Shown here one piece after another: positions 26,055-35,013 of a DNA stretch of 64,000 bases (position 1 is the first letter of the stretch; every line of letters starts with the position of its first letter). A program made the position numbers and the translations under genes. Origin of the DNA: UBA5614 sp963667535 (GTDB lineage: Bacteria; Cloacimonadota; Cloacimonadia; Cloacimonadales; Cloacimonadaceae). The notes beneath the pieces were generated by a model. The model did no database searches. It was not told the DNA's origin and saw nothing but the letters and a program-made list of their open reading frames with translations. The stretch covers positions 2,170,001 to 2,234,000 of the forward strand of contig CAXXDU010000002.1 of assembly GCA_963667535.2 (NCBI GenBank), read 5' to 3'.

Positions 26055-27872
26055 ATGGGATTAACTACAAACCGGCGATTAGGAATAACGCTTTTGCTCA
26101 TATTCTTGTTTGTGTCTGCATTATTGTTTGCAAAAGCAACACCTAAAGTTAAAAAGGTAGTTATACCTCCCACTAAACTGGAAAAGAATGAAGCTTTCTA
26201 TGATTCTTTAAAAGCTAAAGCTGACCGCAACTGGCTATTGAAAAGCATCTATCCAGCGGTCTTTAGTGTAGATTCTATCGAAGTTACAATTCATGCTGAT
26301 GATAAGACCTTTGAACGCTGGAAGGGAAAAACTATACGCCATATCAATGTTGATTGTCTGGATGTATTTCCACCTGATAGTACAGATTCACGAAAGAATG
26401 TAATAATCCTTGTAAAAAAAGCTGGAAACGGAGTGCATCTCAAGACACGGGAATGGGTAATTCGGGATAATCTGCTTTTCCAAGAGGGAGATAAGCTTTC
26501 GGCAAAGATTTTACGACGTAATATTGCATATTTACGCAGTTTTAATTATCTGAGTGAAGTTCAGTTCTTTATCATTTCCACTAAGAAGAATTCAGATTCA
26601 GTTGATGTCTTAGTTGTGGTCAGAGATAAATTCTCTATCAATTTGAAAGGGCAATATGTCTCCAAATCTAAATTCAGACTGTTAATTGATGACCGTAATT
26701 TTTTAGGATTGGGAAATCAGATTAAAAATGAGATCCGGGTTGATTCTAAATCCCAAAAACCTATTGGTTGGGAAAGCTACTACAGTATTCCCAATATCAG
26801 GCGCACTTTTATCAAAGGAGAATTGGGTTATTCTGACCTGACGGGTTACAACAGGAAAAGCGCTGCTTTGAGCCGTCCTTTCCTCTTCCCTGTCTTACAT
26901 GCAGCCGGAGGTGCAGATATTACTGAAACTTATGTTCATGCGCCGGTTGATACCACTGCTACGGATAGAATTGTGCTTGGAGGCTGGAGCGGTTATTGTG
27001 TAAAAGGCAGCCCCGGACCGGCCAATCAATATATCTATGCAGCCCTGGCATTACAGCAAACCTGGTTTAAGAAGAGACCGGAAGTCGGACTGACTTATGG
27101 TAAGCTCTGGCATGAATCGTTACTTATTCTAAGCTCTCTGGCAGTCACTCAATCTGAATATAAACGCCTCCCCTATATGAATTCATTTTTGGAAAATGAA
27201 GATATTCCTGTCGGCTTTATGCATGAATATTTATTTGGTCAGGAATTTGGAGAATTTCGAAACAGACAGTTCCTCGGTTTACGCGGAGCAAGAGGTGTTG
27301 CGCTTGAAAACAGCAGCTTTCTGTACTTGAAAGGTGGAATTGAATCCTTTATCTATAAAACAAATCTTGAACAGGGAGTAATTGTGTTTGAACCGCTATA
27401 TATCACGCCTGTAAGAAAGATTGGCAGATTTCATACCCGTACTTTTATCAGACAAAGGATTATACTTGGGTTTAAACGCTTTCCGGGAGAGACTCTGAAT
27501 CTATCCACAGACCCATATTTCCGTGGATACAGGAATTTGTATGGCAGAAATTTGATTGCTATGGGTGCCGAGAAGGACTTTGTGGCACCCTGGGATGTGA
27601 TAGGTTTTAGTATTGCTTTCTTCGGATTCATTGATGGAGTCATGGTTGCTGATTCACGTACTGCTCCTGATAATGATGACCTCCTTTTTACTGAAGGCAT
27701 TGGAATACGTTTGCGTAATCCGTATATGATATGGAAATCAATTGAAATGCGTATAGCTTTTAATCAGAGTAATGGTCATAAAAATTCATTCGGATTTACC
27801 TTGGTTGCTAAAGTACCCCTCAAAATGACAGACTTTGAAGGCAGAAAACCGGAGCCATACCAATTCAAATGA
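26055..27872 (+). CDS. Outer-membrane beta-barrel protein with POTRA-like domain (BamA-related)
   Basis: A 605-aa protein with a signal peptide (LGITLLLIFLFVSALLFAKA). Residues about 95-200 resemble a POTRA unit: KTIRHINVDCLDVF, VIRDNLLFQEGDKLSAKILRRNIAYLRSFNYLSEVQFF, DVLVVVRDKFS. The remainder is a run of amphipathic strands (LKGQYVSKSKFRLLIDDRNFLGLGNQ, FRGYRNLYGRNLIAMGAEKDF) ending in a strand that stops at PYQFK. The FRGY motif is the barrel signature of the BamA/TpsB group. It is not full-length BamA (one POTRA-like unit), so it is more likely a specialised surface or secretion channel. Confidence 0.75.
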   Translation: MGLTTNRRLGITLLLIFLFVSALLFAKATPKVKKVVIPPTKLEKNEAFYDSLKAKADRNWLLKSIYPAVFSVDSIEVTIHADDKTFERWKGKTIRHINVDCLDVFPPDSTDSRKNVIILVKKAGNGVHLKTREWVIRDNLLFQEGDKLSAKILRRNIAYLRSFNYLSEVQFFIISTKKNSDSVDVLVVVRDKFSINLKGQYVSKSKFRLLIDDRNFLGLGNQIKNEIRVDSKSQKPIGWESYYSIPNIRRTFIKGELGYSDLTGYNRKSAALSRPFLFPVLHAAGGADITETYVHAPVDTTATDRIVLGGWSGYCVKGSPGPANQYIYAALALQQTWFKKRPEVGLTYGKLWHESLLILSSLAVTQSEYKRLPYMNSFLENEDIPVGFMHEYLFGQEFGEFRNRQFLGLRGARGVALENSSFLYLKGGIESFIYKTNLEQGVIVFEPLYITPVRKIGRFHTRTFIRQRIILGFKRFPGETLNLSTDPYFRGYRNLYGRNLIAMGAEKDFVAPWDVIGFSIAFFGFIDGVMVADSRTAPDNDDLLFTEGIGIRLRNPYMIWKSIEMRIAFNQSNGHKNSFGFTLVAKVPLKMTDFEGRKPEPYQFK

Positions 27873-28065
27873 TTACCACGAAATAATCGAAAAGCAGGTA
27901 CATGTCCAATGTCTTTCCGAAAAGATTTTTTCTAAGAAAACCTATGTTGAAGAGACATAACTACTTTATCCACAAGCACACAGAGTGTTATTCGTTACAA
28001 ATATTAGTTATCCTGAACATGTCGAAAGAAAGGATTGAATATTTCAAATCAATGGTTCTAATTCG

Positions 28066-31032
28066 TTATTTCAAGTATAGAACTTTTGAGTTTGAAACTC
28101 CATTTATATTCTTCAGATGGAAGTAATAAATACCGGCAGATACTTTCATTCCGTTGTTATCTTTTCCATTCCAGGCGAAGGTATGTGAGCCTTTATCAAG
28201 TAAAGTATTGTTGATGGATTTTACTACCTGTCCTTTAACATTGAATATAGTAATATCATTTATTCCTTTTGAGCTTGTGGTAAGCTCTATTTTGAGAGAG
28301 GAATTGAATGGATTGGGATAACACAACAGTTCATTTATAACAGGTTGTGTATAGTCGGTATTGCTGACAAAGGACATATCTCCAAATTTTTGCATTCTGA
28401 TTTCCCTAAAGGCATCAGTATACTCAGAAATTTTATAATCAGTCCAACCGATGTACAATTCATTGTCCAGTTTTGTTATGGCATAATTATCCCGACAGTA
28501 CGCTATCAGGTCTAATCCTCCCAAGGGTGATTGATATTGACCCAGAGTATTGATGTACCCACCTTTCAGGAAAATGCCATCAGTCCAGGAAATCAGATAT
28601 CCCCCGCTCTCAAATCTATTGATGGCAGGGATGTAATAATCGTTATAAAAAATGTTGTTACAGACATAATGAATAGTATTTCCCCAGGGGTGCTGGTTAG
28701 CATTTGATAATTTGTTGTATCCCAAATCCATTTGAGTTGTTGAATGAGTTTTAAGGCAATACGCCAGACCCTCACCGGTATCAAACTCCAGATCAGATTC
28801 ACCTGAGGGTGCATTTAATAACAATTGCTGAGAAACAAGGACTGTCGCATCAGGTTGGATAACGGAATAAGAATAATGTCTGTCAAACAAATTCTGATAT
28901 GCATGGATTACATATAGATTACCATTTGAAAGAACTGCATTAACATCAAACAGATATCCGGAAGTGTAAGGATAATCTATTACAGTATAACCATTGGGTA
29001 GCCAATTAATACTGATAGAACCATCTGCTTCCAAATGGGTAACCCAGATATATTGATTATCGTTATAACCGAGTTGTCCTTTTATAACAAGATACTTGTC
29101 CTTTAAAAACACAGGTTCTTCAATCAGTGATGCCCCGGAATAACCGGTATTGATTACAAGGCCGGAAAAACCCCACATAACCATGCCGCTTGTTATCTTC
29201 TGAACATGAACACGACGGTCGTAGTAGTCTGCATCTGCACTCCAGGCGATGTAAATATCATTCCCATCCTGGCTGACAACAAATTGGGTTACTTCATTGA
29301 CACTCCATAAATCATAAAATATTCTTCCATCATCACCCCAGAGAGGATTCATACTACTATTAAAAGCCTGACCCATAATGGAAAAGTATCCGCTAAGATA
29401 TTCATACCAGATAAATGCAATATTCCCATCCGGCATACTGAAGGACTGTAAATTGTGTTTCTCAAGTATGCCCGGCAACAAATGCGAGCCATCTGCAGGT
29501 GTGCTCATAGTGCCATCAGGATATACAAACCGATAATAATACATGTCAATAGGCCAGGAATTCTCGTACATTCTGGAATCCTTCCAATAAACCATGATGT
29601 CAGAAGCTCGCGGTAATATGCCTTCTATCCTGACATCTCCCGCTATTGCTTCAGCTATAGTCAATCTGGGAAGTGATATTTGTAACCCCTCGGTATTTCT
29701 AATCTGGCAATAAATACCATTTTTGTCCTGATACCTGTTTACCCACAAAATATAGAATCTATCTGTAAATGTATAAGCCAATTCGTCCTGATAACCATAG
29801 TAAATATCATCAACAATTGTATAGCCATCATTGGACCAGAGCAACTGCCCGGTGGTATTGATATGCTGAAATTTCAACCCATGTACAGGTTCTAAACCTG
29901 AAGATGGATATTCCATCATAAAATAACATCCTCCGTTATTATCAGGGATGGGATTAATAATACTCACAGTATTGTCAGGAAGCACTGTCGGAGAAGTCCA
30001 CAAAGCTATGCCATCAATTGAGTACTTTTGGATATAATTTCTTAATGGAGCATTAGTATCTCCATTTTGTACGGTAATAATCAGATTATTCTGACTATCA
30101 GAACATAAGCTTGTATTGAGAAAAACAGAACTGCTCGCCAGAAGAATTGCAGGATTAAAAAGAAAATCGCCATTTAAATTAAACTTCTGCATAAAACTGT
30201 ATGAAATCGAGTTGGAATATTCTTTCCAATTTACAATATACTGAACTGAATCAATTATAGTAATTCCTTCAAACGTTGTTCCCTGATAATCAGATATAGA
30301 TGATAACTGGTGTTGCCAGTCAATCTGGTGGTTGGGCAATAAACGGATAATACTCAAAGTTCTGGTAGATGATGTAACATAGTTTTTTTTACAGATAATT
30401 ATGCCATTGTCTGATGTTAGCTTTAAGTATTCAATAAATTCCTGTCCATCTGCAGTGCTAAGTTCCACACCATCTCCGGCAAGCATCGCTTGTCCTGATG
30501 AGGAAAAATGCTGACAATATGTCTTATAATGAAACATAGAAGCATACTTGACGTAGACAACATAGACACCATTGTCGTCGTCAGACACAATTTGTGAATT
30601 ACACATATCACCTGAACTAACATTTATCGTCTGAACCTGCCAGATAAATTCGCCGTTAGGATTTAATTTTGTCAGATACAAAAATCCTGTTGCATTAGAA
30701 GATTCTTCCCATTTAATATAAATATAACCTGTGCTATCAGTTACAATATTGTAGTTATGTTTTGGGTTACTATTATTGGAGATGCAAATATCCTGGGCCC
30801 ATACAGATTGACCCAGAGTATTCATTTTGTGAAGGAATAAACCTTTATTTCCCAAGCCACCTCTTACCCAAAGAATGTATGTATCTCCGTTTGGAGAATG
30901 CGCAAGGGATTGATTCCAATGAATAGTATTATTAGAGCGGACTATTGCTTCATTCTCCCACAAAGCCTGAGCTGATAATGACTGAACAAAACAAAAAGCA
31001 AATGATAAAAACAAAAGAATTCTAGTATTCAT
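28066..31032 (-). CDS. Large secreted protein with C-terminal sorting domain
   Basis: Start at 31032 (MNTRILLFLSFAFCFVQSLSA, a clear signal peptide) with AGGAAGGA upstream; 988 aa. The body is repetitive WD-like or propeller-like sequence rich in phrases such as NGDTYILWVRGG, SQDGNDIYIAWSAD and LDNELYIGWTDYK, as in multi-bladed extracellular propellers. The last 85 residues form a sorting domain: CYPNPFNSSLKIEL, ITIFNVKGQVVKS, FAWNGKDNNGMKVSAGIYYF, SKVLYLK. This is the type IX-like secretion signal of Bacteroidota, Cloacimonadota and relatives. Binding partner unknown. Confidence 0.85.
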   Translation of the reverse strand: MNTRILLFLSFAFCFVQSLSAQALWENEAIVRSNNTIHWNQSLAHSPNGDTYILWVRGGLGNKGLFLHKMNTLGQSVWAQDICISNNSNPKHNYNIVTDSTGYIYIKWEESSNATGFLYLTKLNPNGEFIWQVQTINVSSGDMCNSQIVSDDDNGVYVVYVKYASMFHYKTYCQHFSSSGQAMLAGDGVELSTADGQEFIEYLKLTSDNGIIICKKNYVTSSTRTLSIIRLLPNHQIDWQHQLSSISDYQGTTFEGITIIDSVQYIVNWKEYSNSISYSFMQKFNLNGDFLFNPAILLASSSVFLNTSLCSDSQNNLIITVQNGDTNAPLRNYIQKYSIDGIALWTSPTVLPDNTVSIINPIPDNNGGCYFMMEYPSSGLEPVHGLKFQHINTTGQLLWSNDGYTIVDDIYYGYQDELAYTFTDRFYILWVNRYQDKNGIYCQIRNTEGLQISLPRLTIAEAIAGDVRIEGILPRASDIMVYWKDSRMYENSWPIDMYYYRFVYPDGTMSTPADGSHLLPGILEKHNLQSFSMPDGNIAFIWYEYLSGYFSIMGQAFNSSMNPLWGDDGRIFYDLWSVNEVTQFVVSQDGNDIYIAWSADADYYDRRVHVQKITSGMVMWGFSGLVINTGYSGASLIEEPVFLKDKYLVIKGQLGYNDNQYIWVTHLEADGSISINWLPNGYTVIDYPYTSGYLFDVNAVLSNGNLYVIHAYQNLFDRHYSYSVIQPDATVLVSQQLLLNAPSGESDLEFDTGEGLAYCLKTHSTTQMDLGYNKLSNANQHPWGNTIHYVCNNIFYNDYYIPAINRFESGGYLISWTDGIFLKGGYINTLGQYQSPLGGLDLIAYCRDNYAITKLDNELYIGWTDYKISEYTDAFREIRMQKFGDMSFVSNTDYTQPVINELLCYPNPFNSSLKIELTTSSKGINDITIFNVKGQVVKSINNTLLDKGSHTFAWNGKDNNGMKVSAGIYYFHLKNINGVSNSKVLYLK

Positions 31033-31300
31033 GATATCCTTCCTTACGTTTTTCTTAGAAACATTGTTAAGACAAATCAATTGAATTAGCTAGAATTTAA
31101 ACATTCACTTTTTATTCCAAACATTATATTATTTGCAGTTTGCACATATAAACGGCAATGAGAGGGTTAGAATAATATAAGGCAACTATAGGGCTATATT
31201 AAACTGCTGCCTCACGCATGATTTTGAAAATTGTGGCTTCCACTTCCTTAGCTGATATAGAATATTATATAATATTTAATCTAATATCTCATTCCGTATC

Positions 31301-31359
31301 GTTTGGATAAGCGGATTTGACGCGGAGGGTACCGGAGCGTCAAATCCGCTTATCCAAAC
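31301..31359. repeat. Perfect 23-bp inverted repeat with 13-nt loop
   Basis: GTTTGGATAAGCGG...GACGC (31301-31323) and its exact reverse complement (31337-31359) around GGAGGGTACCGGA. It could be an element end, an IS target palindrome or a bidirectional terminator. Confidence 0.9.
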
Positions 31360-31651
31360 AAAAATCTTTCAGGTTATTCTTTTGGTTATCTCTTTCTCTA
31401 TCGTCTGACTTCCCGATCACTGCTGATATGCTGGATTACCCATTATGGTATCCTACTCTTGCCTAATACTATCTGAGAAGATACTCGCCGGTGTGTTATT
31501 ATTAAGCTACATAACGAGGTCTTTCTTTCAAGCCTCTAAACATAGGAACTACATCATCCGGCGAGATGACTATATTTTTTCACCTCTTATTACTTTGTCT
31601 ATCTTTTTTTTGACGGTTATTCGCAATGTAATGCCTTACTTGCCGGTCTGA
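31360..31651 (-). ncRNA. Candidate guide (bridge/seek) RNA region of the IS110-family element
   Basis: Lies directly 3' of the transposase and reads on its strand. IS110/IS1111 elements encode a target-guiding RNA in a non-coding end; with only 57 nt upstream of this transposase, the 3' side is the only place for it, as in the IS1111 group. Seen: 8-bp stem at 31484-31491/31558-31565, an inner GAGG/CCTC stem, and a short hairpin over the transposase stop (31651-31668). The RNA itself is inferred; its ends are unknown. Confidence 0.4.
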
Positions 31652-32908
31652 TTATGCCCCGGCATAATACTTACGACGCTCTACATCATACTCAACATCA
31701 TATTTAACCATTGAGTACATCATCTCAAGCAATTTACGACACATTCCCACAATAGTCTTTACCTTGTTTGAATTGCGTTCGTTCACTTGATACCAATATA
31801 CTTGTGACAAGATTGGATTATTGCTTATCATTTCGACACATAGTAAGTATAATAGATTTCTTAAGCGTGGTCTGCCTACTTTAGATATGTGGTATCTGCC
31901 CATATAGCGACCTGATTGATAATTGGTCAGATTAAGACCAGACAGCTTGATTAACTCTCTGGCATGATTATAATGCCTTATATCTCCTGTCTCTGCCAAA
32001 ATCAAACCAACCGATAGTTTACTCAACCCAGGGATACTACAGAGTAGCCCGCCATATGGAATGCGATCTACGCATTCTCGTATCTTACCATCTGTAGCTT
32101 TCTTTTGCTCTAATTTTAACCGTATATCTGCACCTAAGTACCGCAAGATATCTCTTACACTGTCTGTACCCTTGGTTATGCCGATACTGTTAGCAGATGC
32201 CGCATATATGCTCTCCAGCTTGACCGGTCTTAAGCTATGGCGGCTCTTATCTTTCATTATGCTATAATATTCCGCATAATCAAGTTGAGAGATGTCACCG
32301 GGTAAGGGAAAACTTTCCAAGGTATATAACAATGTCTTGCTGTTTAAACTCGCATAACTGGTTAGTTCCGGAAAATACTCAGCATAATACGACTCTACAT
32401 AATTGTACAGCCTGTTCAACTGCTCTGTTAGAGACAAGTAATACTTAGAAAGATTCCTTAACTCAGCATATACCCCATCCGGTATTCTGTGGCTGATACT
32501 CTTGTCCAGGCGCATTAGGGTAACTATAATCTTAGGGTCTTTCTGATCGCTTTTACCAGGTGCATTATCTTCAACGTCTTTCATCCGCTTTGTATGCATG
32601 GGATTGATTGTCTTAACCTGATAACCACAATTAGTTAAATAATGCAATAGAGGAGTACCGTATGAGCCGGTAGGCTCTAAGCCAAAGATTATCCTGTTAA
32701 GTTGCCAGACTTGTTTTTGCTTCTCGGCTTCACCTATCAAGCGTTGATAACCACTTAAATCATTGTTGATATAAAAAGGCTTCCTATCTCGTGTATTACT
32801 GGCATCTGTCATGTAAACCCATTGCCGGTGTTTACCGATATCAATCCCCACCAACATACATTCGGGATTGATGCTATCTATCCCACCTTTTCTTTTAATA
32901 TTCTTCAT
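31652..32908 (-). mobile_element. IS110-family transposase (DEDD recombinase) with its element
   Basis: A 418-aa transposase. N-terminal DEDD (RuvC-like) domain: LVGIDIGKHRQWVYM, FGLEPTGSYGTPLLHYL, PGKSDQKDPKIIV. C-terminal Transposase_20 domain: LCSIPGLSKLSVGLILAETGD, then LSGLNLTNYQSGRYMGRYHI with the serine of the tetrad, and GRPRLRNLLYL. GGGAGG precedes the ATG. The gene is intact and lies 57 nt from the DUF302 stop, in the space before the 988-aa secreted gene, so it appears to be an insertion between genes. Confidence 0.92.
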
Positions 32909-32965
32909 CCGAACCTCCCTGGTTGCTTTTTTCTATACCAACTTGAAAGGTCGAATTGTAAATCC

Positions 32966-33322
32966 TCAATCTAGAGGTTTAATATAGCAAGCTACTATTT
33001 CCATCTGAGGGATGTTGAACATAGACAGAAGCATTGTTGGTTTCAACGTTGACAGCATAGTTTTACCATTCTCTTCAAAAACAGATATTCTGCAAGGTAA
33101 AGCTGTTGATAAACTCATATTGGCCTCGAGTACTTTCTTTGCCTGAGCAGGATTGCATATTTCGAATACAAGACATTCGTGGTTAAATTCCACACCTTTC
33201 TTCTTCATTGTCTCCTGTAGATTGTGAATCTGCATAACACCAAATGTATTGGCTATCACAGCTGCCTGAAGAGCATTAGCCGCGTCTTTAACAGATTTGT
33301 CAGTTGATATTGTATATAACAT
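32966..33322 (-). CDS. DUF302 domain protein
   Basis: 118 aa from the ATG at 33322, where TGAGGT provides the ribosome binding site; the frame is open to 33385. Family marks: FGVMQIHNLQETMKKKG, LVFEICNPAQAKKVLEAN, LPCRISVFEENGKTML. The fold is a small alpha/beta domain of unknown function, sometimes linked to metal or redox responses. The complete C-terminus shows that the neighbouring IS did not truncate it. Confidence 0.88.
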   Translation of the reverse strand: MLYTISTDKSVKDAANALQAAVIANTFGVMQIHNLQETMKKKGVEFNHECLVFEICNPAQAKKVLEANMSLSTALPCRISVFEENGKTMLSTLKPTMLLSMFNIPQMEIVACYIKPLD

Positions 33323-33436
33323 GTTTACCTCAATTATTAACAGATTTGAAATATAAAGTAATTGAAAACGTAGCACCAGCAACAATAGAATGGATTCTAA
33401 TGCCAGTTAATATTTGTCCTCAATATTAGCAAAGCG

Positions 33437-34822
33437 TTACTGTTTAAAATATCTGATACGATTGCTGATATTTTCCCAGAGTAGTTGGCTGATATTGCGA
33501 AGTGAAATTGATTTTGCCTCTACAACAAAGATAAGGGGAATCAAAGCAGTCCAGCGGAGCAAACCACCGATACCGAAGATAACCTGTTCAGGTTCCAGGT
33601 GCAGATTATGTATATTTAAAGAAGCTGGAAACAAGATACCGGAAAGCATGGTGGTACACATCATTCCTACACCACCAAAAGCTCCATACAATCCTGAATA
33701 GACTTGTGCTCTGCCCTTGGGTGCAACTGATAAGACAAAATTGGTTGAGATGATCCCTGTACCTGCCCACATGAAGCCTGATATCAGAGCTTCAAACCAG
33801 ATTATGTAATGGTTTTGAGCTGTCATAAAGAGCCAGAACATTGGATTGAGTCCACCCAAAATTACGCAGATGAACATAGCGGATTTATTGCCAAAAGCAT
33901 CGATAAAACGTCCCCAGAAGCGATAAGACAGCAAAGATGATACAATATGCATGGAGCCGTATATTTGTACTTCAAACAAGCTCATATTGAGTTTTGTCAG
34001 CATAAAAGGCGACCAGAAGGCAGAGCCGATTCCGATTGCCAGCATCCACCAGACACCAAAGAAGAGTAATTTACGAAAGTTGGCATCTTTTAAGGGTTGC
34101 TTGTATTGTTCCCAAAGCGGTTCTTCCTTTACTATAGTCTTCTTTTCCGGTTGTCTGGACAGTATAGCAAGACCTATTAATGAGAGAAAAGTAGCAAAAA
34201 CGAAGAGACCGGTCAGGAACGTACCCTGCAATTCAGGACGGAAATACTTACCCAAGCCTGTAAAATCAATAAATGCCTGGTTTAATCCATGCCGATTTGC
34301 ATCAAACAGGTCAACAGCAAAGCTACCCAAATATCCTGCCAGAAGTCCAGCCACAAGTAAATACTGATTGCGTCTTGAGAAAAACCTGCCTCTAAAAGAT
34401 AAAGGTACTATGTCTGAAACCCAGGCAATCCAGATATTGGCACCTATTGAGAGTAAAGAAGCACTACAAAAAAGCAGAATCAGAGTAAACCAGATACCTG
34501 TTTGTGGTTGAGTGAAAAGCAGACTGATACCTAAAAAGAAAGTCAGGAATCTACCCAATGCAGTAATTTTAATACAAGTTCTTTTTCGCCATGGCAGATT
34601 ATGAGTGATGGCCAATCCCATTGGTTGAAATACCTGAGATACCTGTCCGATGGAACTTAGCAAAGAGAATTGGAAGGGATTGGCATTTAGAATAACTAGT
34701 AATTTGACAATGAAGCTGCTGCCAATCATGGCAAATGTACCGTATATCTGTGAGAAAATCCCTTCAATGATAGAAATGCGCAGGGTTTTACGCAGCAGGT
34801 TATGTTTTTTAACTTTATGCAT
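33437..34822 (-). CDS. Major facilitator superfamily transporter
   Basis: 461 aa with about 12 hydrophobic segments in two halves and a long central loop carrying QPEKKTIVKEEPLWEQYKQP. VSDIVPLSFRGRFFSRRNQ after the fourth segment resembles the MFS-type loop, and WGRFIDAFGNKSAMF the equivalent loop of the second half. Substrate not predictable. No partner gene is obvious. Confidence 0.82.
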   Translation of the reverse strand: MHKVKKHNLLRKTLRISIIEGIFSQIYGTFAMIGSSFIVKLLVILNANPFQFSLLSSIGQVSQVFQPMGLAITHNLPWRKRTCIKITALGRFLTFFLGISLLFTQPQTGIWFTLILLFCSASLLSIGANIWIAWVSDIVPLSFRGRFFSRRNQYLLVAGLLAGYLGSFAVDLFDANRHGLNQAFIDFTGLGKYFRPELQGTFLTGLFVFATFLSLIGLAILSRQPEKKTIVKEEPLWEQYKQPLKDANFRKLLFFGVWWMLAIGIGSAFWSPFMLTKLNMSLFEVQIYGSMHIVSSLLSYRFWGRFIDAFGNKSAMFICVILGGLNPMFWLFMTAQNHYIIWFEALISGFMWAGTGIISTNFVLSVAPKGRAQVYSGLYGAFGGVGMMCTTMLSGILFPASLNIHNLHLEPEQVIFGIGGLLRWTALIPLIFVVEAKSISLRNISQLLWENISNRIRYFKQ

Positions 34823-34885
34823 ATACTCTCTATCTGTTAAATAGTGCAGTTTTCCAAACCTGCAAAAGATACAAAATGTCTTCTT

Positions 34886-34903
34886 GTAGCATTGGAATGC
34901 TAC
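34886..34903. repeat. 18-bp hairpin repeat
   Basis: GTAGCATTGGAATGCTAC, an 8-bp perfect stem with a GG loop. The identical 18 nt occur at 60515-60532. Confidence 0.8.
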
Positions 34904-35013
34904 GCTACTCTTTTACTGTTATAAATCGCTTCCAGCTTTTACTTGACAGGCTGGTATGTCAATAAGTTTTGTTCTGAAAAATAATATATAAGATCTTAAG
35001 GAGAATTCAGCAG

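Larger units (their letters stand above)
31033..31651. other. Non-coding 3' flank of the IS110-family element
   Basis: No gene. It contains a perfect 23-bp inverted repeat (31301-31359) and a structured stretch (31360-31651) with an 8-bp stem CTCGCCGG (31484-31491) / CCGGCGAG (31558-31565) enclosing GAGG/CCTC. It is a candidate guide-RNA region. The outer IS boundary cannot be placed from this sequence alone. Confidence 0.5.

Noticed and set aside
27902..28126. Plus-strand open frame between two convergent genes
   Set aside because: Its 3' part is the reverse of the sorted secreted gene and there is no ribosome binding site.
31445..31651. Plus-strand open frame downstream of the transposase
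   Set aside because: No ribosome binding site or family resemblance; it covers the structured non-coding flank of the IS.
34943..34966. TTGACA before the fused oxidoreductase gene as a promoter
   Set aside because: No acceptable -10 hexamer lies 16-18 nt downstream.
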